Below are positions 37,388 through 45,918 of a DNA stretch of 64,000 nt, piece by piece. The translations under genes were made by a program, and so were the position numbers. The stretch spans positions 310,001 through 374,000 of the forward strand of contig JBAZNU010000003.1 of assembly GCA_041649015.1 (NCBI GenBank), given 5' to 3'. This stretch comes from Ignavibacteria bacterium. Its GTDB lineage: Bacteria; Bacteroidota; Ignavibacteria; Tepidaquicellales; Tepidaquicellaceae. Under the pieces are notes generated by a model. The model saw only the letters and a list, made by a program, of their open reading frames with translations, was not told the DNA's origin and made no database searches. Numbering within the stretch: position 1 is the first letter of the stretch; every line of letters begins with the position of its first letter.

Positions 37388-39367
37388 CTACGCGTCTATG
37401 TTAGCGTATTTTGCGTTTTCTTCGATGAATTTTCTTCTTGGTTCTACTTCCTCGCCCATTAATATTCTGAACATCTTATCAGCGGCAGAGGCATTCTCAT
37501 TCGTAACCTGCAAAATAGTTCTTGTTTCTGGATTCATTGTTGTTGCCCAAAGTTGTTCGGGATTCATTTCACCGAGACCTTTAAATCTTGATATGTGAAC
37601 CTTTGAGCTTCCTTCGCCAGCTACTGATTCATCACCGACAACAACTACAGATTTCTTGTCAACTTTTAATGCTTTAAGCATATCATCTCTTTCATCGACA
37701 TCGTAGGCGTACATTTCAGTCTTTCCTTTTTTTATTTTGAATAAAGGCGGCTGCGCTATGTACAATTTACCAGTGTCAATAATCGGTTTCATGTGTCTGT
37801 AGAAGAATGTAAGGAGAAGCGTTCTGATGTGTGAGCCGTCAACGTCGGCGTCGCACATGAGAATAATTTTATCGTATCTTACTTTGCTATCGTTGTACTC
37901 CTCGGAATCGCCAATACCTGCTCCAATTGCAGTAATCATCGAACGTATTTCCTCATTCTCAAATATTTTATTCTTTCTTGCTTTTTCAACGTTAAGTATT
38001 TTACCCTTCAAAGGAAGAATTGCTTGAAATCTTCTGTCACGCCCTTGTTTTGCTGAGCCTCCTGCAGAATCTCCCTCGACGAGATACAATTCGCAAAGTG
38101 CAGGGTCAGTCAGGGAACAGTCTGCAAGTTTTCCGGGTAGTCCTGATATTTCAAGGGCATTCTTTCTTCTTGAGAGTTCGCGTGCATGTCTTGCGGCTTC
38201 TCTTGCCTCTGCAGCTCTAACGCATTTCTCAAGAATCTTTTTAGCAACGGACGGGTTTGTTTCAAGGTATTCGTTAAGCTGTTCGCCGGTTATAGACTGC
38301 ACAATCCCTTTCACTTCACTGTTGCCAAGCTTAGTCTTCGTCTGTCCTTCAAACTGAGGTTCGGGTACTTTTGCACTAATAACGCATGTCAGTCCTTCCC
38401 TGAAGTCATCGCCAGTCAGGGTGAGTTTATCATTCTTTATAATTCCGTTCTTTAATCCATAGTTGTTAAGTGTTCTTGTGAGAGCAGACTTAAAACCTTC
38501 GAGATGTGTACCGCCTTCGATTGTGTTAATGTTGTTAACGAAGGAAAGAATATCATCACTGTAAGAGTCATTGTACTGAAATGCAATCTCAAGTTGTATG
38601 TATTCCTTCTCACCTGAAATGAAAATAGGTTTTGATGTAATTAACTTTTCACCTTCGTCAAGGTATTTTACAAAATCAACAAGGCCGCCCTTAAACTTAA
38701 ATTCGTCGGATTTTCCCGTTCTTTCATCTTTCATAATTATCTGAAGGTCCTTGTTCAGATAAGCAAGTTCTCTAAGTCTGTTTTCAAGAGTCTCATACTT
38801 AAATGCAGTATTCTTGAATATTTCTTTGTCGGGCATAAAAGTAATTCTTGTGCCGGTTTTCTGTTTGACCTTTCCTGTTTCCTTAACCGGTTTAACAGCA
38901 ACACCTCTGACGTATTTCTGATAAAATATTTTTCCGTCTCTATAAACCTCTACCTCAAGGTATTCGCTAAGTGCATTAACGACAGATACGCCAACACCGT
39001 GCAGTCCTCCTGACACTTTGTACGTATCTCTGTTGAATTTACCGCCTGCGTTTAGCTGTGTCATTACCACCTCAAGGGTTGAAATCTTTTCGGTCGGATG
39101 ATTGCCCGTTGGTATGCCTCTACCGTTATCATCCACAGTTATCGAGCCTTCTTTGTTAATGGTTAGTATTATTTTATCGCAGAATCCGCCCAGTGCTTCG
39201 TCTATCGCGTTATCTACAACTTCATACACGAGATGGTGAAGACCCCTCGACGATACGTCACCGATATACATCGCAGGTCTTTTTCTTACATGCTCAAGCC
39301 CCTTCAGAACCTGTATATCCTTTTCTGTGTATGACTGGTTGCCATTGTTATTGTTATTCTTTGCCAT
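37388..39367 (-). CDS. gyrB: DNA gyrase subunit B
   Basis: The 659-residue GyrB is complete. The GHKL ATPase domain has VRKRPAMYIGDVSSRGLHHL, DNAIDEALGG and GLHGVGVSVVNALSEYL. The TOPRIM domain has EGDSAGGSAKQGRDRRFQA and DADVDGSHIRTLLLTFF, and a C-terminal GyrB tail includes RFKGLGEMNPEQLW. It supplies ATPase activity for negative supercoiling with GyrA, which is not in the window. The length matches the short GyrB type without the enterobacterial insertion. ParE is the alternative paralogue, but the dnaN-recF-gyrB context favours GyrB. Confidence 0.96.
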   Translation of the reverse strand: MAKNNNNNGNQSYTEKDIQVLKGLEHVRKRPAMYIGDVSSRGLHHLVYEVVDNAIDEALGGFCDKIILTINKEGSITVDDNGRGIPTGNHPTEKISTLEVVMTQLNAGGKFNRDTYKVSGGLHGVGVSVVNALSEYLEVEVYRDGKIFYQKYVRGVAVKPVKETGKVKQKTGTRITFMPDKEIFKNTAFKYETLENRLRELAYLNKDLQIIMKDERTGKSDEFKFKGGLVDFVKYLDEGEKLITSKPIFISGEKEYIQLEIAFQYNDSYSDDILSFVNNINTIEGGTHLEGFKSALTRTLNNYGLKNGIIKNDKLTLTGDDFREGLTCVISAKVPEPQFEGQTKTKLGNSEVKGIVQSITGEQLNEYLETNPSVAKKILEKCVRAAEAREAARHARELSRRKNALEISGLPGKLADCSLTDPALCELYLVEGDSAGGSAKQGRDRRFQAILPLKGKILNVEKARKNKIFENEEIRSMITAIGAGIGDSEEYNDSKVRYDKIILMCDADVDGSHIRTLLLTFFYRHMKPIIDTGKLYIAQPPLFKIKKGKTEMYAYDVDERDDMLKALKVDKKSVVVVGDESVAGEGSSKVHISRFKGLGEMNPEQLWATTMNPETRTILQVTNENASAADKMFRILMGEEVEPRRKFIEENAKYANIDA

Positions 39368-39393
39368 GTTGTATAGTTTCAGTGTTTAATAAT

Positions 39394-39723
39394 TTATACG
39401 AATACAATTTCTTTTATTAAAGTTTTACTTTTTATTCCCTGAAGTTCAGAGTTTAGTTTCTTTATTATTTCTTCCTTTCGGTTGTTTAACTCAAACCTCC
39501 ACACCGGATTTTCAACGTTTACAAGAAGCTTGTTGTTTTTAATTCCAGATGGAGTTGCGAATTTTGAAATCGTTTCTCCAACGCATTCTTTCCATACGTT
39601 GAATATTTTCAGCTCGTTTTCTCTATCTCTCACTCCGAGTACTTCGCTGATGTTATTAATCTCGTCCACAAGGCATGAAACCTTGTTGTCTCTTAATTTA
39701 GTATTTATTCTTTTACCTGCCAA
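39394..39723 (-). CDS. DciA-like DUF721 protein
   Basis: The 109-residue protein fits DUF721/DciA: a helical N-terminus, then IFNVWKECVGETISKFATPS, then the strand KLLVNVENPVWRFELNNRKE and EIIKKLNSEL. DciA-type proteins assist loading of the replicative helicase DnaB in bacteria lacking DnaC. The role here is inferred from family and from its position between recF (11-bp overlap) and gyrB. Confidence 0.85.
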   Translation of the reverse strand: MAGKRINTKLRDNKVSCLVDEINNISEVLGVRDRENELKIFNVWKECVGETISKFATPSGIKNNKLLVNVENPVWRFELNNRKEEIIKKLNSELQGIKSKTLIKEIVFV

Positions 39724-40915
39724 TCACTCTTCCATTTTCTATTTGAAAGTAATCTATTTCCGCACTTTCGTAAAAATTTTTCAGGTTATCCGCATAGTCC
39801 TTGCTTGTTGTTGTAAGGAATATCTGCCCATATTCTTTTAAATGGGACACAATCTTCGAAACCCTTGTAGAATCAAGCTCTGAGAGCAAGTCGTCAAGCA
39901 GAAGAACGGGAGAATTTTGAAGATTGTCCTTTAGAAAATGATATTCCGCCAGTTTAAGAGCTATAACAAAGGTTTTATGTTCTCCCTGCGATGCAAAATT
40001 CTTTAACTCAAAACTTTTTTTCTCATCCCCGTTAACCATTTTGCTAAGACTAAAAAGGTAATCGTCTTTGTGAATTCCTGTTACAGAAACACCTCTTGCA
40101 ATTTCTTCATTCATCCTTGTTTCAAGATTAATCAGAAATAATTCCTTCAGCTCACCAATTTTTGCTTCTGCATTTCCATCAGCGGAAATAATATCAGCAT
40201 CCAGATAACTGCTGACGTACTTAATTCCGGGTTCATCATCTTTATCGATTAAATACGAAAAACTCCTTTGAAAATACCCGCTGAATATTCTCAGCAAATC
40301 AAACCTTCTTCTTAATATCTCTCCAGAATAATCCGCCATTTTCTCGTTTATTGAAGTCAGAAGAGTTTTGAATTCACTAGCGGGAATTGCATTCCCGTTA
40401 ATCTGGTTCTTAAGCAGTGCGTTTTTTTGTTTAAGTATCCGCACATAGCTCGATAGAAAATCAAAATATACCCTGCTCGTCTGTGCAAGTAATATATCAA
40501 AGAACTTTCTTCTTTCAGAAGGATTCCCGTAAGTAATATCAAGGCTGTGGGGAGACAAAAATACAATCGGAAATCTACCGAAAATCTCACTCGTCCATCT
40601 TCTAACTTTTTCTTTATTAAGATGAAAAATTTTCTTCTTCGAAACAGAGTCGTAATTAAGGTAAACATTGTACTCAGTCCTGACATCATTCTCGTAAACA
40701 CCTTCAACATTAAAGCCCGAAGAATTGAATTTCACGCAGTCAGATTCCGAAGAATTTAAAAAGCTCTTGCCAAAAGATATGTAGGAAATTGCCTCGAGTA
40801 CGTTGGTTTTTCCTTCTCCATTATTGCCGTAGATATAGTTAAAGCTCTTATTGAATGTAAATTGCTGCTCGTTATAATTTCTGAAATTTAATAATTTAAT
40901 ACTATTTAAGAGCAC
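39713..40915 (-). CDS. recF: DNA replication and repair protein RecF
   Basis: The 400-residue SMC-like ATPase has LLNFRNYNEQQFTFN at the N-terminus and Walker A YGNNGEGKTNVLEAISYIS near residue 29. A central helical arm includes FLSPHSLDITYGNPSERRKF. The signature and Walker B regions read FASQGEHKTFVIALKLAE and PVLLLDDLLSELDSTRVSKI. It helps load RecA at gapped DNA with RecO and RecR. It starts 12 bp after dnaN and overlaps the DciA-like gene by 11 bp. Slightly longer than E. coli RecF (357), it is otherwise typical. Confidence 0.96.
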   Translation of the reverse strand: MLLNSIKLLNFRNYNEQQFTFNKSFNYIYGNNGEGKTNVLEAISYISFGKSFLNSSESDCVKFNSSGFNVEGVYENDVRTEYNVYLNYDSVSKKKIFHLNKEKVRRWTSEIFGRFPIVFLSPHSLDITYGNPSERRKFFDILLAQTSRVYFDFLSSYVRILKQKNALLKNQINGNAIPASEFKTLLTSINEKMADYSGEILRRRFDLLRIFSGYFQRSFSYLIDKDDEPGIKYVSSYLDADIISADGNAEAKIGELKELFLINLETRMNEEIARGVSVTGIHKDDYLFSLSKMVNGDEKKSFELKNFASQGEHKTFVIALKLAEYHFLKDNLQNSPVLLLDDLLSELDSTRVSKIVSHLKEYGQIFLTTTSKDYADNLKNFYESAEIDYFQIENGRVIGR

Positions 40916-40927
40916 CTTTTGTATCTG

Positions 40928-42376
40928 TTAACCGACTCTTACCGGCATTATTAATTCCATATAATTTTCTTCCGAAAGCGAAGCAACGGGCAAAATAATT
41001 GATGCTTTTGCCGGAGCGCTAAAAGTGAATAACACTTCGTCTGTTTCTATCTGCGAGAGACAGTCAAGCAAGTAAGATACGTTGAAGGCAATGGAAAAAT
41101 CTTCTGTTATGTCGTCACCGTTATTAGTCTTAAAATCGCATTTTAGCGTTTCTTCTCCTTCACCTCCTATTTCAGGATTGTCTGATTTTATTTTCAGTTC
41201 GTCGCCGGATATTTCTAATTTAATTTTCTTCGTAACTGAATCCGTAAAAATCACCGCTCTTTTTAGAGCACTAATGAGGTCGTACCTATTCATAAGTAAT
41301 TTTTTGTCATTATCCTTAGGTATCACCGATTCGTAGTTCGGGAAAGTATCATCAATAAGTTTTGAGTAAACATGAAAATTATCCATTGTACATTTTATCA
41401 TCACATTGTCAAACTCAAGGATAATGTTTGAATCTGAAACAATCTTAGGGATTAAATCAACCGTTTTTATCGGGAGTATAAAATTCTCATCTTTTGAATT
41501 TGTGTGCGAGAAATCAGTTGTTATAACCTTACCGAGTCTGAAACCGTCAGTAGCAACAAATCTAAGCTCATTCTTTCTGAGGTCGATAAAAACGCCTGCC
41601 ATGTTTCTTCTTATCTCATCGTTCTTCACCGAGTGTTTCACTTTTTGCAGAAATTTCTTGAACTTTGCACCTGAAATGTTAATTTTTGACATATCGGGTT
41701 TTTCCTGCGGCAGAGGAAAATCTTCAATTGGCTCTCCGAAGAAAGAATATTTACCGTTTTTTGAGTTTACAGTAATCTTAAATTTGTCGTTAGCCTCAAA
41801 CTTAATTTTTAGTTTCTCGGTATGCTTTGTAAAAGTAGCAACAGCGACCTTTCCAAGTTCCGTGACAGCTTTTTCAAGTTTGTTAAATTCATTCCTTAGT
41901 TCTTCGGATGGTATAGTACCAATTTTCTCTCTAAACAGCCTGAACTCTTCTTTTAAGCCTTCGAATGTTTCCTCGGGTATAGACCCTTTATATTCAAGTA
42001 CTTCTTTATTCTTATCGTATTTAATTGAGTATAAATTAATTTCAGGTAATAAACCTTCTCCACTCAGAAGCCCGAAGATTTCCTTGCTAAAAGGAACACC
42101 AACAACCACTGATTCATTTTTAATAATCATGGCTTTCAGGAGTTCAAGCAATTTTCTTGCAGGTACAGCTATACCACCGTCTTCTTCACCGTCAACATTC
42201 AAATCAGTAGTTATAAAAGCCTCAAGGTCAGTCGATACCATACTAAGATTATTTTTCGATAACTTAAAGTACAAATTTGTGATTATCGGCAAAGTTGTAT
42301 GTGAAGAACCCGGGACAACATAATTTAGTTTGTTTACAGCATTAAAAAACTTCTCGGCAGAGATAGAGAATTTCAT
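40928..42376 (-). CDS. dnaN: DNA polymerase III sliding clamp with an insertion of about 100 residues in domain I
   Basis: The 482-residue beta clamp compares with the usual 365-380 residues. Typical clamp features are present: MKFSISAEKFFNAVNKLNYV, TLPIITNLYFKL, VPARKLLELLK (71-81), FRLGKVITTDFSH-type domain II/III strands and the C-terminal ending LIMPVRVG. Between VPARK (71-75) and the next conserved block DFP (219-221) there are about 145 residues where E. coli has about 45. The extra segment, roughly residues 95-190, is charged and mostly predicted helical (PEETFEGLKEEFRLFREKIG, SEELRNEFNKLEKAVTELGK). The frame is intact, and the conserved blocks on both sides are uninterrupted. It is the first gene of the recF/gyrB operon. 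Confidence 0.95.
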   Translation of the reverse strand: MKFSISAEKFFNAVNKLNYVVPGSSHTTLPIITNLYFKLSKNNLSMVSTDLEAFITTDLNVDGEEDGGIAVPARKLLELLKAMIIKNESVVVGVPFSKEIFGLLSGEGLLPEINLYSIKYDKNKEVLEYKGSIPEETFEGLKEEFRLFREKIGTIPSEELRNEFNKLEKAVTELGKVAVATFTKHTEKLKIKFEANDKFKITVNSKNGKYSFFGEPIEDFPLPQEKPDMSKINISGAKFKKFLQKVKHSVKNDEIRRNMAGVFIDLRKNELRFVATDGFRLGKVITTDFSHTNSKDENFILPIKTVDLIPKIVSDSNIILEFDNVMIKCTMDNFHVYSKLIDDTFPNYESVIPKDNDKKLLMNRYDLISALKRAVIFTDSVTKKIKLEISGDELKIKSDNPEIGGEGEETLKCDFKTNNGDDITEDFSIAFNVSYLLDCLSQIETDEVLFTFSAPAKASIILPVASLSEENYMELIMPVRVG

Positions 42377-42724
42377 AAAATATATAAATTAAATTTTAAG
42401 AATTTTGTATGTTTATTCTTTGAATTTTATCATTTAACCTATGAAAATAGCTAAAATAATCGATATTTACAATTTATAACAAACACTACAGAAGCCTTAA
42501 ATATTAAACATTTAAGGCAGTTTTCTAACAATTTTTTCATTAAATTTTACAGTCATTTTCACCATTTGAAAACACAAGAGTCTTTTAATTTATCGCCATA
42601 GGATTTCAAATCGTACTCATTATAAATATCAGGTTATTTTGGTTTTATTTCCTATCTATAATAAAATAACTTCTTGAATATTATTCCACAATAATTATTA
42701 CTAACTTTATACAGAAAATAAATC
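42377..42724. other. 348-bp divergent intergenic region upstream of dnaN, no dnaA
   Basis: This AT-rich stretch separates dnaN (minus) from the aldo/keto reductase gene (plus) and must hold promoters for both. In many bacteria dnaA and the origin lie just upstream of dnaN, but here there is no dnaA. No exact DnaA box (TTATCCACA) was seen; the nearest, TATTCCACA at 42682-42690, has two mismatches. No tRNA or strong hairpin was recognised. Confidence 0.5.
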
Positions 42725-44167
42725 ATGGGAAGTTTCACTAATATAGGTTTCGGAAGCTACAGAATAGATAACAGAATCGAAGAGCATTTCAATTCTCTGA
42801 AAAAGGCAATCGAATCGGGTATCACAACAATTGATACATCCGCAAATTACAGCGACGGCAGGAGCGAGATGCTTATCGGGAATATTTTAAATGATCTTGT
42901 AGAGAACGGCAGCATGAAGCGGGAAGATTTCTTTCTTGTAACAAAAGGCGGCTACATGCAGGGTAACAATTACAATTTTGCGTTGAAGAAAAAGGAGCAG
43001 GGCATTCCTTTTCCCGAAGTCGTGGAGTTTGATAACGGACTCTGGCATTGCATACATCCTTTATTTCTTGAAGATCAGATTAACCGCCAGCTGTACAGAC
43101 TAGATCAGGCTGATAAAGGTTACATTGATGTTTATCTCCTACATAATCCCGAATACTATTTAAAATACGCTCGAAAAAACGCATACGATAAAAAAGAAGC
43201 AGCGGAGGAATATTACAAACGAATAAAAGCAGCATTCAAGTTTTTCGAGGAGAAAGTGAGCGAAGGCAAAATAAAGTATTACGGAATTTCTTCGAACACA
43301 TTTACCGAAAGCAGCGTCTATTTTGATTTCACGTCACTTGAGAGGGTGTATGATATTGCGGTAAACATATCCGAAAATCATCATTTCAAAATTATACAGC
43401 TTCCATTCAACCTCATAGAGTCGGGCGCATTTTTTGAAAAGAACCAGCAGCAGAACACAAAAACAGTTCTTGAATTTGCAAACGAACACGGCATTACCGT
43501 CATAGTAAATCGTCCTCTTAATGCAATAACAGAAACAGGATTAGTACGTCTTGCTGACTTCAGTACTGACCAATTCAGCAAGGAAGAGCTATTAAAATAT
43601 CTCGAGGTAATATCATCAATAGAAGAAGATTTTTTAACCGGAGCAGAAGCAAATCTTTACCTTGAACCAAAAGATTTAAAGATTCTGAAATCAAACTTTA
43701 ATTTCAGCGAAATGCTCAAAAACAACTGGGAGCGTTTCGGTTCGATTGAACATCTGAACGACTACATTGAATTTTCTTTCTCGTACAGACTACATGGTCT
43801 AATGGATTTCTTTGAGGATAAGGTTAAGGACGAGCATTATTCGGATATATTCGATAAGTACGTAAAATTTGTTTTCAAAGTGCTAAACCTTATTACAAAC
43901 TACTACAAAGAGAAAGCAAACCTGCGATCAAAACATTTTCATACAATAATTGATAAGCACCTTGAAAAAGAATTTCATTATCTAACTCTTTCTCAGAAAG
44001 CTGTGTTGGTGGTAAACTCAGTACCGGGAGTGGATTGTGTTCTTGTGGGTGCGAGAAAAGAGGCGTACGTTGACGATATAAAACAAGTACTCTTTTCTGA
44101 AAGAACGAAACAATATTCTGAAATATTAAGTAATATTAAAGAAGAAGTTTCAAAAGAATTAGAATAA
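42725..44167 (+). CDS. Aldo/keto reductase family protein with C-terminal extension
   Basis: The 480-residue protein begins with an AKR TIM barrel. The catalytic tetrad can be placed: Asp37 (TIDTSANYSDGRSE), Tyr42, Lys74 (FLVTKGG) and His140 (VYLLHNPEYY). Barrel strands continue with KIKYYGISSNTF and IIQLPFNLIESGA, and the NADPH-binding end includes NSVPGVDCVLVGARKEAYVD. The usual AKR length is 300-340. The extra part, about residues 280-420, is helical and lies before the last barrel motif, so it is an insertion rather than a simple tail. The substrate is unknown. The next gene begins 7 bp later. Confidence 0.88.
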   Translation: MGSFTNIGFGSYRIDNRIEEHFNSLKKAIESGITTIDTSANYSDGRSEMLIGNILNDLVENGSMKREDFFLVTKGGYMQGNNYNFALKKKEQGIPFPEVVEFDNGLWHCIHPLFLEDQINRQLYRLDQADKGYIDVYLLHNPEYYLKYARKNAYDKKEAAEEYYKRIKAAFKFFEEKVSEGKIKYYGISSNTFTESSVYFDFTSLERVYDIAVNISENHHFKIIQLPFNLIESGAFFEKNQQQNTKTVLEFANEHGITVIVNRPLNAITETGLVRLADFSTDQFSKEELLKYLEVISSIEEDFLTGAEANLYLEPKDLKILKSNFNFSEMLKNNWERFGSIEHLNDYIEFSFSYRLHGLMDFFEDKVKDEHYSDIFDKYVKFVFKVLNLITNYYKEKANLRSKHFHTIIDKHLEKEFHYLTLSQKAVLVVNSVPGVDCVLVGARKEAYVDDIKQVLFSERTKQYSEILSNIKEEVSKELE

Positions 44168-44174
44168 ATCAACG

Positions 44175-45356
44175 ATGAAGTTTTCTGAAATAAACACGAC
44201 AAAAAATAAGCTGTTCCTATTAGGATTTCTTGTACTGCTTTTAATAGTTCTTTTTGTAATCTACAGGTTAAACCAGCGAGAAGAAAAATCAGTTGTTCAG
44301 GATGTGAATACAGTTTCACTGAAAGTGCTTTCCCCAGATGAACTGAAAAGGATTATACCTTTGAAAATAGATTCAATAGCTTCTCTGTTTGCAATCCGCA
44401 AAGAATGGGTGAAAGATTTAACTGAAAATTCCAGTACTGAGAAGCAAACAAAAGGAAAGCAGCAAAAAACAAAGAAGTCTCCTAAACTGAACATCAATGA
44501 GGTTTTATGGTTCTCACGTGAAATCACAATTCCAAAAGATGTCTCTTCATCGGAATTCAACTTTGCACTTAAAAATTCTTTATACGAAATTGATTTTGAT
44601 TGTATAGGAACTGAGGACCCACGCTCGAGAAATCTTCTGATAAATATTTACAACAAAAAAGATTCCTCCCGCAAAACAATAGGCAATGTGAACCTCGTAT
44701 TTTCTGATAACATAAGGCGCGAGTCTGCTGATATCTGTTTAATAATCAACAAGGTGGAGGATAACTCAATACCGGATCTGGAAAAACTTCTGGCACTGCC
44801 CGATAAATTTTCTGTTGTGCTTCCAGATATCGTTTCAAAAATAGATGCTCAGACGGTCGTTCTTGATTCGAAGCGTGATTACGTTATATTCGCTGATATA
44901 GGAACTGAGGATGATTTGCTTGCTGAATTCAAACATGAAATGCCTACAAAGGTCTGGCGTTCAAAAGTAAGGTCAATGTGTTACGAGTACGATAAAGCTG
45001 CAGCTGTAATACTACTTAACCCGAGAAAAATAAATCCTTATGAAACAGACCTGCTTACAGAATTTGCAAGATACAATTTAAAAGCGTACAAAGACACGAT
45101 ACTCGTTAAGTTTGATTCGGAGGAAGACAGTGACAAAAAGATAAAAGCTTTCTTCAATGATATTGTACTCAGAAGCCAGAAGGGGGCAAGAAGCATTATC
45201 TATCTTGTGAACTTCAACAACGAAGACATGCAAGTATTCAGAAATGAAAGCTTCAAATTGAAACGCAAAGGGTACAATTTCTATACGCTCACAGAAATAA
45301 TGAAACGAAGACAAAAACTACTTGAACAGGAAGTAAAAACCGAAGTTACGGGATGA
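44175..45356 (+). CDS. Membrane-anchored protein resembling a degenerate divergent polysaccharide deacetylase
   Basis: The 393-residue protein has one N-terminal transmembrane helix (LFLLGFLVLLLIVLFVIYRL) and a basic linker near residues 95-110. The C-terminal 210 residues follow the layout I associate with the YibQ-type divergent polysaccharide deacetylase fold: ADICLIINKV where active members have a strand ending D-D, then LLALPDKFSVVLPD, DYVIFADIGTEDD and later SIIYLVNF. The catalytic Asp/His residues of that fold are not visible, so it may be non-enzymatic. The match is by pattern and weak. It overlaps tadA by 4 bp and probably faces the periplasm. Confidence 0.55.
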   Translation: MKFSEINTTKNKLFLLGFLVLLLIVLFVIYRLNQREEKSVVQDVNTVSLKVLSPDELKRIIPLKIDSIASLFAIRKEWVKDLTENSSTEKQTKGKQQKTKKSPKLNINEVLWFSREITIPKDVSSSEFNFALKNSLYEIDFDCIGTEDPRSRNLLINIYNKKDSSRKTIGNVNLVFSDNIRRESADICLIINKVEDNSIPDLEKLLALPDKFSVVLPDIVSKIDAQTVVLDSKRDYVIFADIGTEDDLLAEFKHEMPTKVWRSKVRSMCYEYDKAAAVILLNPRKINPYETDLLTEFARYNLKAYKDTILVKFDSEEDSDKKIKAFFNDIVLRSQKGARSIIYLVNFNNEDMQVFRNESFKLKRKGYNFYTLTEIMKRRQKLLEQEVKTEVTG

Positions 45357-45820
45357 CAGAAGAGCATTCCCGCCTGATGAAAACCGCACTGAAAGAAGCT
45401 GAAAAAGCTTATGATATGGGGGAAGTACCGGTTGGTTGTATAATTGTTTTTGAAAAGAGAATTATTGCCAAAGCACATAATCAGGTTGAAACATTATGCG
45501 ATCCCACTGCTCATGCTGAAATGATGGCCTTAACCTCTGCCTTTGCATCACTTGAAAGCAAAGTGCTAAAAGGATGTTCAATGTACGTAACGCTTGAGCC
45601 CTGCTCAATGTGTGCAGGATCAATAGTTCTATCAAAGCTTGACAAACTTTATTTTGGCGCTTACGACAATAAAGCGGGGGCATGCGGCTCAGTTCTAAAC
45701 ATTACAAAAAGCACATCATTAAATCACTCAGTAAATGTTTACGGCGGTATTCTTGATATTGAATGCAGCAGTCTATTAAAATCATTCTTCAACTCGAGAC
45801 GTAATTACACAAATCATTAA
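45353..45820 (+). CDS. tadA: tRNA-specific adenosine deaminase
   Basis: The 155-residue cytidine/adenosine deaminase-fold enzyme has the zinc and proton-shuttle motif HAEMMAL (His54, Glu56) and PCSMC (Cys84, Cys87). GEVPVGCIIV near residue 23 and FGAYDNKAGACGSV are typical of TadA. It converts A34 to inosine in tRNA-Arg(ACG). Guanine deaminases share the fold, but the motif set fits TadA better. It overlaps the upstream membrane protein gene by ATGA and converges with the metallophosphatase gene. Confidence 0.92.
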   Translation: MTEEHSRLMKTALKEAEKAYDMGEVPVGCIIVFEKRIIAKAHNQVETLCDPTAHAEMMALTSAFASLESKVLKGCSMYVTLEPCSMCAGSIVLSKLDKLYFGAYDNKAGACGSVLNITKSTSLNHSVNVYGGILDIECSSLLKSFFNSRRNYTNH

Positions 45821-45918
45821 TTAAGAAAGGAATTAACTAATTTTTTAAGTGTCCGTCTTTACTTTGCGGGAAGTGATTAGAATTATTTTTTTGATTTGCA
45901 CTTCGTAGTTTTCCGATT

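Noticed and set aside
41406..42323. A 305-codon plus-strand open frame inside dnaN
   Set aside because: It is antisense to dnaN, serine/phenylalanine-rich from reversed codons, and shows no domain or start signal.
42682..42690. Possible DnaA box TATTCCACA upstream of dnaN
   Set aside because: It has two mismatches to TTATCCACA, and no second box was found nearby, so it gives no support for an origin.
45817..45846. Weak TTAATT/AATTAA hairpin followed by T6 after tadA
   Set aside because: A 6-bp all-A/T stem is too weak to call a terminator with confidence.
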